From the NCBI GenBank assembly GCA_946482595.1, contig CAMLSD010000159.1:1-7456 (forward strand): DNA of 7,456 nucleotides, in the 5' to 3' direction. Positions 1-7,091 of this stretch are shown here, piece after piece. The position numbers were made by a program, and so were the translations under genes. How positions within the stretch are numbered: position 1 is the stretch's first letter; each line of letters begins with the position of its first letter. The notes below the pieces were generated by a model. It searched no databases, was not told the origin of the DNA, and saw only the letters and a list, made by a program, of their open reading frames with translations. This DNA is from an uncultured Comamonadaceae bacterium. GTDB lineage: Bacteria; Pseudomonadota; Gammaproteobacteria; Burkholderiales; Burkholderiaceae.

Positions 1-182
1 TCTGAGCCCGCAGGGCGAGTTTGCCCCCTTCCCGCCCGGACCGAGCAGCGCAAGGCAGTTTCCGTGCCAACGGAAACCGACACCTCGGGGGTGGCCTTTT
101 CTTTGGTCCCTTTCTTTTGGCCACGCAAAAGAAAGGGACTCGCCCGCCGGGGCGAACTCCCGGCTCGCCCCGCCAGGGGCGA
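1..182. repeat. Intergenic multi-hairpin repeat element (Burkholderiales type)
   Basis: This non-coding stretch is a string of perfect inverted repeats. They are: 6-16 (4-bp stem, loop GCA); 58-77 (8-bp stem GTTTCCGT, loop GCCA); 106-139 (14-bp stem GTCCCTTTCTTTTG, loop GCCACG); 140-155 (6-bp stem TCGCCC, loop GCCG); and 165-182 (7-bp stem TCGCCCC, loop GCCA). The central piece, an A/T-rich stem amid GC-rich DNA followed by the two CGCCC hairpins, resembles a short repeat I recognise from spacers of many Comamonadaceae and relatives, where its translation yields spurious small proteins. No mobility gene is present. The left boundary may lie outside the window. It lies past the end of the leftward kinase gene and might help end transcription, but there is no clean U-tract. 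Function is unknown. Confidence 0.7.
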
Positions 183-226
183 AACAGCGGCCGCCCGAAT
201 AAGCGCAGAGCGACTTGGAGCGCACA

Positions 227-357
227 CCCTCTCCCCCAACCCTACCCAGGACGCAGCTACGCCACACACGTATGCACGCCGTTCCTGGGCTCAAGCCGGC
301 AACGCTGGCGCTGCATGAATCCCTCCCTGGGAGGGAGAGGGGGCGGACCCTGGGTCC
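227..357. repeat. GC-rich palindrome cluster downstream of the histidine kinase
   Basis: Three symmetries are visible. A 9-bp inverted repeat has arms CCCTCTCCC at 227-235 and GGGAGAGGG at 333-341. Inside it, at 321-335, is the palindrome CCCTCCC-T-GGGAGGG. At 345-357 is GGACCC-T-GGGTCC, only 22 bases beyond the kinase stop codon. The CCCTCTCCC/GGGAGAGGG type of pairing is common in intergenic repeats of GC-rich proteobacteria. These structures probably form the 3' end of the kinase transcript, perhaps as a terminator or RNA-stabilising structure, but no T-tract follows them on the minus strand. With the hairpins at 1-182 this accounts for the gene-free first 379 bases, where I see no credible coding region. 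Confidence 0.5.
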
Positions 358-379
358 ATGTGCTGCGGTTGACCCTGCC

Positions 380-2275
380 TCAGGCCGTGCCGGCGCCCGT
401 CGGTCGTGCGGCGGCTGAATCCAGCGGGAAGTGCAGCACCACCTGCCAGCCTTCCGGGTGCGGGCCGATCTCGATGCGTCCGCGCAGGGCGTCGGCGCGG
501 CGTCGCATGCTGGCCACACCGCGCTTGCCGCTGGGGGGTGCGACCGGATGGCGCCGCCCGGGGGTCGAGCGCTGCAGCATGCCGTTGTCCAGCACGCTCA
601 GTGCGATGCCCTGCTCATCGCGCCTCAGGGTCAGCCACACGACCGATGCCTGCGCGTGCTTGATCACATTGGTGCAGGCCTCGCGCACGATACGCAGCAC
701 CTGCAGCGTGTCGCCCGGGGGCAGCGGCGTGTCCAGCGCCTCGTCCTCGACGTTCCAGACCAGCCGGATGCCCGCCGCACGCAGCGAAGGCTCCAGCCTG
801 AAGCGCATTTCGGCCAGCGACTCACCCAGGCTGCGCTGCTCGGCCTCCAGCGAATCGAGCGTCAGCCGCAGTTCGGTCAGGCAGTCGTCGAGCGTGAGCC
901 GCAGGTCCTGCAGCGTGGCGGGTTCGGCGATCTTCTGGTCGGGCAGGTGCACCAGGGCCAGCGCGCTGACCAGGCGTCCGCCCAGGCCGTCGTGCATGTC
1001 ACGCAGCAGCCGGTCGCGTTCGGCCGCGGCGGCCTGATGGCGGTCCAGTGTGCGTCGGGCCTCGTAGGACTGCTCAAGCTCGGCCTCCTTGGCCTGCACC
1101 GTGGCCTGCAGGGTGCGGTTCTGGTCGTGTTGCGCGCTGAGGCCGCGGGCAAAGTCCTCGACCAGCCGCCAGGCCATCACCATCATCAGCAGCAGGATCA
1201 CGTAGCGTGTCCAGGTCACGGCTTCGTAGTCGTGCGCGATGCGCAGGATCATCCAGTCACGCAGGCCGAACAGAACCCCGACGGTGCCGGCCGCGCCCAG
1301 CACCGCTGCCGTCACGGACCGGGTGCGCCAGGTCATCCAGAACAGGTAGAGCGCGGCGGCGACCACCATCAGCAAGGCCAGCAGCAGGTTCAGGGTGCGC
1401 AGCAGCGGCAGGTTCCACAAGGCATTGGCACCGCTCAGCAGCACCGAGACCCCCACATACACCGCCATGCCCAGCCGGGCGCGATGGGTGTCGCGCTGCA
1501 GCATGGCCAGCATGAACATCAGCATCGCGGCCACCAGCAGGCTGTAGGTCAGCTCGAACGCCCAGTGCAGCAGCGCTGCCCAGGCGCCGGGGTCGCGCAC
1601 GCTGAGCGCGGTGACCCGCCAGGCCCAGATCAGGTTGCCCAGGCCGAACCAGCCGTAGACCATCTGGCGGGTCCGCCAGGCCACCAGCACCGCCAGCAGG
1701 CCCATCGTGAGGCCGGCACTCGTGAGCACCCAGGCGCCGCGCACCCGCAGGTCCAGCGCGGTGTCGTGCATGGGCTCGAGTTCGCTGGCGTCGCCGACCC
1801 ACACGCTGGACAGGCCGGCATCGCGCCGCGGCTCGCCGATGACCACCACGTCCAGCACATTGCCCTGCGGTTGGAGCAGCGCACGCGGCAGGCGCAGCAG
1901 TTGAGGGTCTTGGCTGTAGTTGGGCAGCGGCTGCACCGTCATGCCGATGGCGGCCACTTCCTGGCCGTTGAGCAGCACACGGAACACATTGCCGACGCGC
2001 GGAATGAACACCGCCGGACGCGGGCCCTGCACGGCGGCATCGGGCAGAGCCAGCCGGTAGTTCACCTCGCCGCTGCGATCAGGTGCGGAATGTTCCCACG
2101 CGTCAGGCAGCGTGACGGTGCGCGGCAACGGCTGGCCGGCTTCGGTGGCGGTGGCCTGTGTCAGGCGCACCGGCTCGGCATGGGCCGGCGTGGCACCCAG
2201 CCAGGCCAGCGCCGCCAGCAGCAGCGCACACAACCAGGGCCACGGCAGGCCGGGCAGGCGGTTCAAGGGTCTCAC
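380..2275 (-). CDS. 7TM-type sensor histidine kinase (HisKA_3 / NarL-partner class)
   Basis: A 631-residue membrane sensor kinase that should autophosphorylate on histidine and pass phosphate to the response regulator encoded just upstream. Domains in order: a signal peptide (1-33, cleavage after AHA); a periplasmic beta-rich domain (about 34-175) resembling the ligand modules of 7TMR-DISM receptors; about seven membrane segments (near 181-200, 207-224, 234-258, 266-286, 293-315, 321-337, 357-373); a coiled-coil linker (375-425); a HisKA_3 dimerisation domain with phospho-acceptor His428 in the motif DMHDGLGG; and an ATPase domain with N-box Asn536, G1 box Asp563-Asn-Gly and a glycine loop GKRG at 583-586. 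The start is GTG. An in-frame TGA, the regulator's stop, lies four codons upstream, so translation cannot begin earlier. The ribosome site is weak, suggesting coupling to the regulator. The stimulus is unknown; the periplasmic domain does not reveal its ligand. Confidence 0.95.
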   Translation of the reverse strand: MRPLNRLPGLPWPWLCALLLAALAWLGATPAHAEPVRLTQATATEAGQPLPRTVTLPDAWEHSAPDRSGEVNYRLALPDAAVQGPRPAVFIPRVGNVFRVLLNGQEVAAIGMTVQPLPNYSQDPQLLRLPRALLQPQGNVLDVVVIGEPRRDAGLSSVWVGDASELEPMHDTALDLRVRGAWVLTSAGLTMGLLAVLVAWRTRQMVYGWFGLGNLIWAWRVTALSVRDPGAWAALLHWAFELTYSLLVAAMLMFMLAMLQRDTHRARLGMAVYVGVSVLLSGANALWNLPLLRTLNLLLALLMVVAAALYLFWMTWRTRSVTAAVLGAAGTVGVLFGLRDWMILRIAHDYEAVTWTRYVILLLMMVMAWRLVEDFARGLSAQHDQNRTLQATVQAKEAELEQSYEARRTLDRHQAAAAERDRLLRDMHDGLGGRLVSALALVHLPDQKIAEPATLQDLRLTLDDCLTELRLTLDSLEAEQRSLGESLAEMRFRLEPSLRAAGIRLVWNVEDEALDTPLPPGDTLQVLRIVREACTNVIKHAQASVVWLTLRRDEQGIALSVLDNGMLQRSTPGRRHPVAPPSGKRGVASMRRRADALRGRIEIGPHPEGWQVVLHFPLDSAAARPTGAGTA

Positions 2276-2284
2276 GACCCGTGC

Positions 2285-2914
2285 TCAGTTCATCAGGCCG
2301 ACGGTGGCCGGTCGAGGGCGCAACTGGATCTTGGCGTAGACGCTGCGGATGTGCGTGGCCACCGCATGGGCAGTCATCATCAGGCGCTCGCCGACTTCCT
2401 CGGTCACGTAACCCTGTGCGACCAGCTTGAGCACCGACTGCTCCGGCGCGCTGAGCTGGTGGTCGGTGTCGCCCCCCTGGCCGGGGCTGGCGGGCGCCAG
2501 CCGCTTGAGCAGGTAGCGCGCGATGGCCGGGGAGATCGGCGATTCGCCGTGGGCCACCCGTTCGACGGCGGCGATCAGATCGCGGTCGGGGCAGCCCTTC
2601 AGGAAATACCCGTCGGCCCCGGCCTCGATCGCGTGGATGACACGGCTTTCGTCGCCAAAGACCGAGTACACGAGGATGTGCGGGTGCCAGTCGGGGTCGT
2701 CACCGTTGAGCTCGCGGATCAGCTCGGTGCCGTCGCCATCGGGCAGCCCCAGGTCGGACAGCAGGACGTCGGGCCGGCGCTCGCGCAGTTCGGCGCGCGC
2801 CTTCGAGAGGCGGTCGGCATGGCCGACGCAGCGGATGCCTTCAGCCCCTTCAAGGGCCTCGAGCACGTGGCGCGCCAGCAAGGGGTCGTCTTCGACCAGG
2901 TAAACGGTGAGCAC
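2285..2914 (-). CDS. NarL/FixJ-family response regulator
   Basis: A 209-residue DNA-binding response regulator and partner of the kinase that follows nine bases later. The receiver domain (about 1-120) has the acidic pocket Asp9-Asp10, phospho-acceptor Asp54 in LLSDLGLPD, Ser84 and Lys106. The LuxR-type helix-turn-helix (about 154-200) has the usual pattern from LSAPEQSVLKLVAQG to THIRSVYAKIQL, but the protein stops soon after with a short, unusual tail. I chose the GTG at 2914 because AGGCGG lies 8 bases upstream and because it places the phosphorylated Asp at 54 and begins the protein just before the first receiver strand. An ATG at 2953 adds 13 residues but has no visible ribosome site; an ATG at 3055 is less likely still. 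Target genes cannot be read from the sequence; autoregulation is possible given the repeats in its leader. Confidence 0.93.
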   Translation of the reverse strand: MLTVYLVEDDPLLARHVLEALEGAEGIRCVGHADRLSKARAELRERRPDVLLSDLGLPDGDGTELIRELNGDDPDWHPHILVYSVFGDESRVIHAIEAGADGYFLKGCPDRDLIAAVERVAHGESPISPAIARYLLKRLAPASPGQGGDTDHQLSAPEQSVLKLVAQGYVTEEVGERLMMTAHAVATHIRSVYAKIQLRPRPATVGLMN

Positions 2915-2922
2915 GACGGTTG

Positions 2923-2928
2923 CCGCCT
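2923..2928 (-). promoter_or_regulatory. Ribosome binding site deciding the regulator start
   Basis: AGGCGG, one mismatch from AGGAGG, ends 8 bases before the GTG at 2914. The competing ATG at 2953 is preceded by a sequence with no purine-rich site. This favours the shorter regulator. Confidence 0.5.
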
Positions 2929-2945
2929 GTGGGGTGTGTAACTGT

Positions 2946-3032
2946 TGGTGCATGGTAGCGATGCACGCTGGTGCACACAGCCCCGCAGATGCGGGGGCGA
3001 CGAGGGTCGGGCGCCTGTCACCCTGATGTGAC
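2946..3032 (-). promoter_or_regulatory. Structured leader/promoter region of the two-component operon
   Basis: This spacer between the DUF1203 gene and the regulator holds the direct repeat TGGTGCA (2946-2952 and 2969-2975, 23 bases apart). It also holds the inverted repeat TGCAC-GCTG-GTGCA (2962-2975), a perfect hairpin CCCCGC-AGAT-GCGGGG (2981-2996), and GTCAC-CCTGAT-GTGAC (3017-3032). Such sites could be operator half-sites for the regulator or RNA hairpins in its leader. I could not identify a convincing sigma-70 promoter. The hairpins may also end the DUF1203 transcript, although none is followed by a T-run on the minus strand. Confidence 0.35.
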
Positions 3033-3067
3033 CGGGGCCTTCGCACCTGAATCATGCCTTGCAGTGG

Positions 3068-3541
3068 TCATGCACGGTCGACCCGGCACTGAAAGCAGTT
3101 GAACTTCGAGCGGATGTGCACGTAGGCCACCTGCGGGTCGGACAGGATCTGCTCGCACTGCGCGGCCAGGCGGCTACCGGCGATCACGTCGGCAGTGTCG
3201 TAGCGGATCCAGTCGTCCTGCCCGTAGCCACGGACCAGCGCCGGTTGCAGGTAGGCGAACCAGGCGGGCAGGTGGTCGGCGTCATAGCGTGTGCAGACAT
3301 GGCGGTGCAGGAAGATCGGGCCCACTTCGGCATAGGGCTGCAGCGTCGTGAAGGGACGGTAGGCCAGGATCAGTTTGTCGTCGCCTTCCTCGATCAGCTG
3401 CAGGCAGTACCGGCAGGGGTTGCCCTGCCCGACGGCCCGGGCCTGCAGCGCCGGCTGCCCGTTGGCGTCCGCGCCACCGCGGCGCACATGGTCGACAAAC
3501 GCCGGGTCGATGCCCCGCACGGCAAGTCCTGCCTGTTGCAT
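3068..3541 (-). CDS. DUF1203 family protein
   Basis: A 157-residue soluble protein of the uncharacterised DUF1203 family. I recognise it from the motif PCRYCL (42-47), the central stretch YAEVGPIFLHRHVC (70-83), RGY (104-106) and the C-terminal VHIRSKFNCFQC (141-152), with length close to what I recall for the family. Cysteines 43, 46, 83, 149 and 152 sit in these motifs; the paired CxxC arrangements near both ends could bind metal or be redox-active, but this is inference. No signal peptide or membrane segment is visible. The start is supported by AGGAG seven bases upstream. It lies between an iron-sulfur/FMN glutamate-synthase-like gene and the two-component operon, all on the same strand, about 120 bp from the former and about 155 bp from the latter. 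No function can be assigned. Confidence 0.87.
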   Translation of the reverse strand: MQQAGLAVRGIDPAFVDHVRRGGADANGQPALQARAVGQGNPCRYCLQLIEEGDDKLILAYRPFTTLQPYAEVGPIFLHRHVCTRYDADHLPAWFAYLQPALVRGYGQDDWIRYDTADVIAGSRLAAQCEQILSDPQVAYVHIRSKFNCFQCRVDRA

Positions 3542-3562
3542 GCTGATTCTCCTGTTCGGTGG

Positions 3563-3631
3563 GCAGCGGGCCTGTCCCGCTGCTGGCAGCCATTGCAGCA
3601 GTGCTGCAGCCGGCCGTCTGGCCGGATCCGG
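3563..3631. repeat. Palindrome-dense spacer
   Basis: Four perfect symmetries sit within 69 bases: GCAGCGGG-CCTGT-CCCGCTGC (3563-3583, 8-bp stem), TGCAGCA-G-TGCTGCA (3594-3608), CCGGCC-GTCT-GGCCGG (3610-3625) and the 10-bp palindrome CCGGATCCGG (3622-3631). They follow the stop codon of the glutamate-synthase-like gene in its reading direction and precede the DUF1203 ribosome site. They may terminate or protect the upstream transcript. No T-tract is present, so a classical intrinsic terminator is not demonstrated. Confidence 0.5.
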
Positions 3632-3661
3632 ACATGTGAGTGGGGCCGCGCGTGCCGGCGT

Positions 3662-5296
3662 TCAGCTGATCATCGTGCGCGGCTGGAACGACCCGGACTG
3701 GGCCAAAGGCCAGTACAGCTGGAAGACCTGCAGCGGCAGTTCACCGTCGAGCAGGGCGCCGGGGCGCACGAAGGGCACCAGGTTGGCCAGCAGCTTCACC
3801 TCGTGGCGGGCCGTGCGGTGCACGATGTGGTCGGCCGTGATCTGGCTGGGGTGGGTCAGGCCGGCGGCCTGCACCAGCTCCTTCAGGGCATGCAGGGTGT
3901 TGGCGTGGTAGCGCAGCACACGCTCGGCCTTGTCGGGCACCACCAGGGCGCGCTGGCGCAGGCTGTCCTGGGTGGTCACCCCGGTCGGGCAGTGGCCGGT
4001 GTGGCAGTTCTGGGCCTGGATGCAGCCCAGTGCAAACATGAAGCCGCGTGCCGAATTGCACCAGTCGGCCCCGAGCGCCATCATGCGGGCGATGTCGAAG
4101 GCGCTGATCACCTTGCCGGCGCAGCCGATGCGGATGCGCGAGCGCAGGTTCAGCCCGGTGAGGGTGTTGTGCACCAGCAGCAGGCCCTCCTGGAGCGGGG
4201 CGCCGACATGGTCGGTGAACTCCAGCGGGGCGGCGCCCGTGCCGCCCTCGGCGCCGTCGACCACGATGAAGTCCGGCAGCAGGCCGGTCTCGTGCATCGC
4301 ACGTGCCATCGCGAACCATTCCCAGGGGTGCCCGATGCACAGCTTGATGCCGGTCGGCTTGCCGCCCGAGAGGGTGCGCAGCAGGTCGATGAATTCCAGC
4401 ATCTCGATCGGCGTGGAAAACGCACTGTGGCTGGCCGGCGAGATGCAGTCCTGGCCGACCGGCACCCCGCGCGCGGCAGCGATCTCCAGCGTGACCTTGG
4501 CCCCGGGCAGCACGCCGCCGTGCCCGGGCTTGGCACCCTGGCTGAGCTTGATCTCGATCATCTTCACCTGGGGGTCGCGCGCGGCCAGCGCAAAGCGCTC
4601 GGCATTGAAACTGCCGTCCTCGTTGCGGCAGCCGAAATAGCCCGAGCCGATCTCCCAGATCAGGTCGCCGCCATGCTCGCGGTGGTGGCGGCTGATCGAG
4701 CCCTCGCCGGTGTCATGCGCAAAGCCGCCACGTTTCGCGCCGGCATTGAGCGCCAGGATGGCATTGGCGCTGAGCGCACCGAAACTCATCGCCGAGATGT
4801 TGAAGATGCTGGCCGAATAGGGCTGGGCCCGGTCCGGGCCGATGGTGATGCGAAAGTCGTGCGATTCGATCTGCGTGGGCTGCATCGAGTGGTTGATCCA
4901 CTCGTAGCCTTCGGCGCCGACGTCGCGCTGGGTGCCGAAGGGGCGCTTGTCGGGGTCGCCCTTGGCCCGTTGGTAGACGAGCGAACGCTGCTGGCGCGAG
5001 AAGGGTGCGGCTTCGCTGTCGCTTTCGATGAAGTACTGGCGCAGCTCGGGGCGGATGAACTCCAGCAGGAAGCGCAGGTGGCCGATCACCGGGTAGTTGC
5101 GCAGCACCGAGTGACGCGTCTGCCGCACGTCATGCAGCCCGGTGATCAGCAGGGCCGCAAATACCACCACCAGCCAGCCGCCCAGGTCGAATCCGACCCA
5201 CACGAAGGCCGCGAGCAGCAGCCCCACGGCAATCAGCAGCAGGGTCAGGTAGCGGATGGGGAAGTGTCGGTCCAGCGCGATCAGCCATTGCGGCAT
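3662..5296 (-). CDS. Membrane-anchored FMN-binding glutamate synthase family protein
   Basis: A 544-residue protein of the stand-alone glutamate synthase central-domain family (COG0069, YerD-like). Two hydrophobic segments (about 16-34 and 38-55) anchor the N-terminus in the membrane; the rest should be a cytoplasmic TIM-barrel. Visible family features are GEGSISRHHREHGGD (197-211), KLSQGAKPGHGG (250-261), the flavin-phosphate loop VVDGAEGGTGAAP (345-357) and the iron-sulfur motif C425-x5-C431-x4-C436, which matches the 3Fe-4S ligand spacing of GltB. It lacks the glutaminase domain and C-terminal beta-helix of true GltB, so the substrate and electron donor are uncertain; glutamate formation is not proven for this class. 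The ATG at 5296 has AGGAG five bases upstream. The open frame continues upstream without homology and overlaps the divergent gene, so the longer form is rejected. Confidence 0.94.
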   Translation of the reverse strand: MPQWLIALDRHFPIRYLTLLLIAVGLLLAAFVWVGFDLGGWLVVVFAALLITGLHDVRQTRHSVLRNYPVIGHLRFLLEFIRPELRQYFIESDSEAAPFSRQQRSLVYQRAKGDPDKRPFGTQRDVGAEGYEWINHSMQPTQIESHDFRITIGPDRAQPYSASIFNISAMSFGALSANAILALNAGAKRGGFAHDTGEGSISRHHREHGGDLIWEIGSGYFGCRNEDGSFNAERFALAARDPQVKMIEIKLSQGAKPGHGGVLPGAKVTLEIAAARGVPVGQDCISPASHSAFSTPIEMLEFIDLLRTLSGGKPTGIKLCIGHPWEWFAMARAMHETGLLPDFIVVDGAEGGTGAAPLEFTDHVGAPLQEGLLLVHNTLTGLNLRSRIRIGCAGKVISAFDIARMMALGADWCNSARGFMFALGCIQAQNCHTGHCPTGVTTQDSLRQRALVVPDKAERVLRYHANTLHALKELVQAAGLTHPSQITADHIVHRTARHEVKLLANLVPFVRPGALLDGELPLQVFQLYWPLAQSGSFQPRTMIS

Positions 5297-5301
5297 GGGG
5301 A

Positions 5302-5306
5302 CTCCT
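5302..5306 (-). promoter_or_regulatory. Ribosome binding site deciding the glutamate-synthase-like start
   Basis: AGGAG on the minus strand, five bases before the ATG at 5296. It selects this start over the much longer upstream-extended frame, which would run through the divergent SEC-C gene. Confidence 0.7.
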
Positions 5307-5322
5307 GCGGTGCCTGTTGCAG

Positions 5323-5339
5323 GCGCTGATGGTAAGCGC
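5323..5339. repeat. Inverted repeat in divergent spacer
   Basis: GCGCT-GATGGTA-AGCGC is a perfect 5-bp inverted repeat in the 81-bp spacer between the glutamate-synthase-like gene and the SEC-C gene. Its place between divergent starts would suit an operator, but the arms are short and could be chance. Confidence 0.3.
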
Positions 5340-5365
5340 TGTGAGGGCGGTGCTGCGGCCGCTGC

Positions 5366-5371
5366 GACAAT
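5366..5371 (+). promoter_or_regulatory. Candidate -10 box for a leaderless transcript
   Basis: GACAAT lies 6 bases before the ATG at 5378. It agrees with TATAAT at four of six positions, and a start site 7 bases downstream would fall on the A of the ATG. No Shine-Dalgarno sequence precedes that ATG, which fits leaderless translation. The -35 region is poor, so this is tentative. Confidence 0.35.
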
Positions 5372-5377
5372 CGGCAG

Positions 5378-6124
<747 letters not shown>

Positions 6125-6127
<3 letters not shown>

Positions 6128-6155
6128 TGCGTCGGGCCGGGCGCCCTGGGCGTCA
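6125..6155. terminator. Possible two-way stem between convergent genes
   Basis: TGATGC (6125-6130) can pair with GCGTCA (6150-6155), with one G-T pair, and GGGC (6134-6137) with GCCC (6143-6146) inside it. The outer stem contains the stop codons of both convergent genes. A hairpin here could limit read-through in both directions. No T-run follows on either strand, so the call is weak. Confidence 0.3.
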
Positions 6156-7046
6156 GTGAAAGAAGCTGCGCAGGCGCCGGGCCACCCACTCGGGCTGCTC
6201 TTCGGGGATGAAATGGCCGGCCGCCGCCAGGTCGCCGGTCACGGCCCCGGTGCTGGCGGTCTGCCAGTGGTCGAGCGGGCGGAACAGCCGGTGCACGATG
6301 CCGCGCTCGCCCCACAGCACCAGCACGTCGCAGACCATGCGTTCGCCCAGGCGACGCGACTCGCGGTCATGGTCCAGGTCGATGCCGGCCGCGGCGCGGT
6401 AGTCCTCGCAGCTGGCATGGATGCCCTCGGGTGTGCAGAAGCCGGCCTCGTAGTCGGCCAGCGCCTGCGGCTCGATGTAGTCCAGCCCCTGCGAGCCCCA
6501 GCCGCCCAGGGTGCGATGCAGGTAGTACCGCGGCTCCGCGCCGATCAGGGTTTCGGGCAGCGGGGCGGGCTGGATCAGGAAGAACCAGTGGTAGTAGGCC
6601 TGGGCAAATGCCATGTCGGTGGCCTCGTACATCGCCAGGGTCGGTGCGATGTCGATCACGCACAGCTTGCGCACGACATGCGGGTGATCCAGCGCCAGCC
6701 GGTGGGCGACGCGCCCGCCGCGGTCGTGACCGCACAGGAAAAAGCTCGTGTGCCCCAGGGTGGCCATCAGGGCCACCATGTCGGCCGCCATCGTGCGCTT
6801 GCTGTAGTTGGCATGGTCAGGCGCGCCGGCCGGCTTGTCCGAGCGGCCGTAACCGCGCAGGTCGGGCATCACCAGGAAGTAGCGGTCTCCCAGGGCCTGG
6901 GCCACCCGGTGCCAGATGGCGTGGGTCTGGGGATAGCCGTGCAGCAGCAGCAGCGGCTCGCCGTCCGGGCGGCCGCCGGTGCGCACGAACAGGCGGATGC
7001 CGTTGACCTCGATGTGGCGGGCATCGAACCCTTCGAACCAGGCCAT
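6153..7046 (-). CDS. Alpha/beta hydrolase, probable fluoroacetate (haloacetate) dehalogenase
   Basis: A 297-residue alpha/beta-hydrolase with the full signature of fluoroacetate dehalogenases (EC 3.8.1.3), which hydrolyse the carbon-halogen bond of haloacetates to give glycolate. Visible residues: nucleophile Asp108 in CGHDRGGR, acid Asp132 in VIDIAPT, base His278 in AAGHF; Arg109 and Arg112, which in this family hold the substrate carboxylate; and His153-Trp154 (YYHWFF), Trp183 (GGWG) and Tyr216 (CEDYRA), matching the halide pocket of the Rhodopseudomonas enzyme with an offset of two to three residues. The oxyanion motif is HGYPQ (36-40). There is no signal peptide, so it is cytoplasmic. The ATG at 7046 has GAGGAGA seven bases upstream; a further ATG at 7073 lacks this support. 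It is divergent from metX. The physiological substrate may not be fluoroacetate; a general hydrolase or epoxide hydrolase role is the alternative. Confidence 0.92.
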   Translation of the reverse strand: MAWFEGFDARHIEVNGIRLFVRTGGRPDGEPLLLLHGYPQTHAIWHRVAQALGDRYFLVMPDLRGYGRSDKPAGAPDHANYSKRTMAADMVALMATLGHTSFFLCGHDRGGRVAHRLALDHPHVVRKLCVIDIAPTLAMYEATDMAFAQAYYHWFFLIQPAPLPETLIGAEPRYYLHRTLGGWGSQGLDYIEPQALADYEAGFCTPEGIHASCEDYRAAAGIDLDHDRESRRLGERMVCDVLVLWGERGIVHRLFRPLDHWQTASTGAVTGDLAAAGHFIPEEQPEWVARRLRSFFH

Positions 7047-7052
7047 GGACTG

Positions 7053-7059
7053 TCTCCTC
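7053..7059 (-). promoter_or_regulatory. Strong ribosome binding site deciding the hydrolase start
   Basis: GAGGAGA lies 7 bases before the ATG at 7046 on the minus strand. It selects that start over the ATG at 7073, which adds nine residues without homology. Confidence 0.75.
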
Positions 7060-7078
7060 GTCGCGAACGTCACGGCGC

Positions 7079-7084
7079 TATACT
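7079..7084 (+). promoter_or_regulatory. Candidate -10 box of the metX promoter
   Basis: TATACT matches TATAAT at five of six positions. A start site 7-8 bases downstream falls at about 7091-7092, at the first base of the riboswitch aptamer, as expected for a leader of this type. The -35 region (about 7055-7061) is a poor match and overlaps the ribosome site of the divergent hydrolase. Confidence 0.55.
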
Positions 7085-7091
7085 CGCACGA

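Noticed and set aside
106..139. 14-bp inverted repeat as an insertion-sequence end or classical terminator
   Set aside because: The two arms are only 6 bases apart, there is no transposase or target duplication, and the stem is A/T-rich with no U-tract beyond its own arm.
64..318. Small frame of 84 codons across the intergenic repeat
   Set aside because: Its product is a translation of the hairpin element; such repeat-derived small proteins are commonly mis-annotated in Burkholderiales.
21..1037. Rightward open frame of 338 codons at the left end
   Set aside because: It runs through the hairpin repeat and then antisense to the kinase ATPase domain, with an Arg/Ser-rich product typical of a GC-rich shadow frame.
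431..2941. 836-codon frame antisense to the kinase and regulator
   Set aside because: Very rich in Gln, His and Gly with no domain pattern. It is a by-product of third-position GC bias in the two real genes opposite.
3059..5329. 756-codon frame antisense to the DUF1203 and glutamate-synthase-like genes
   Set aside because: It covers two well-supported genes and their spacer, and its product shows no recognisable motif; composition explains its length.
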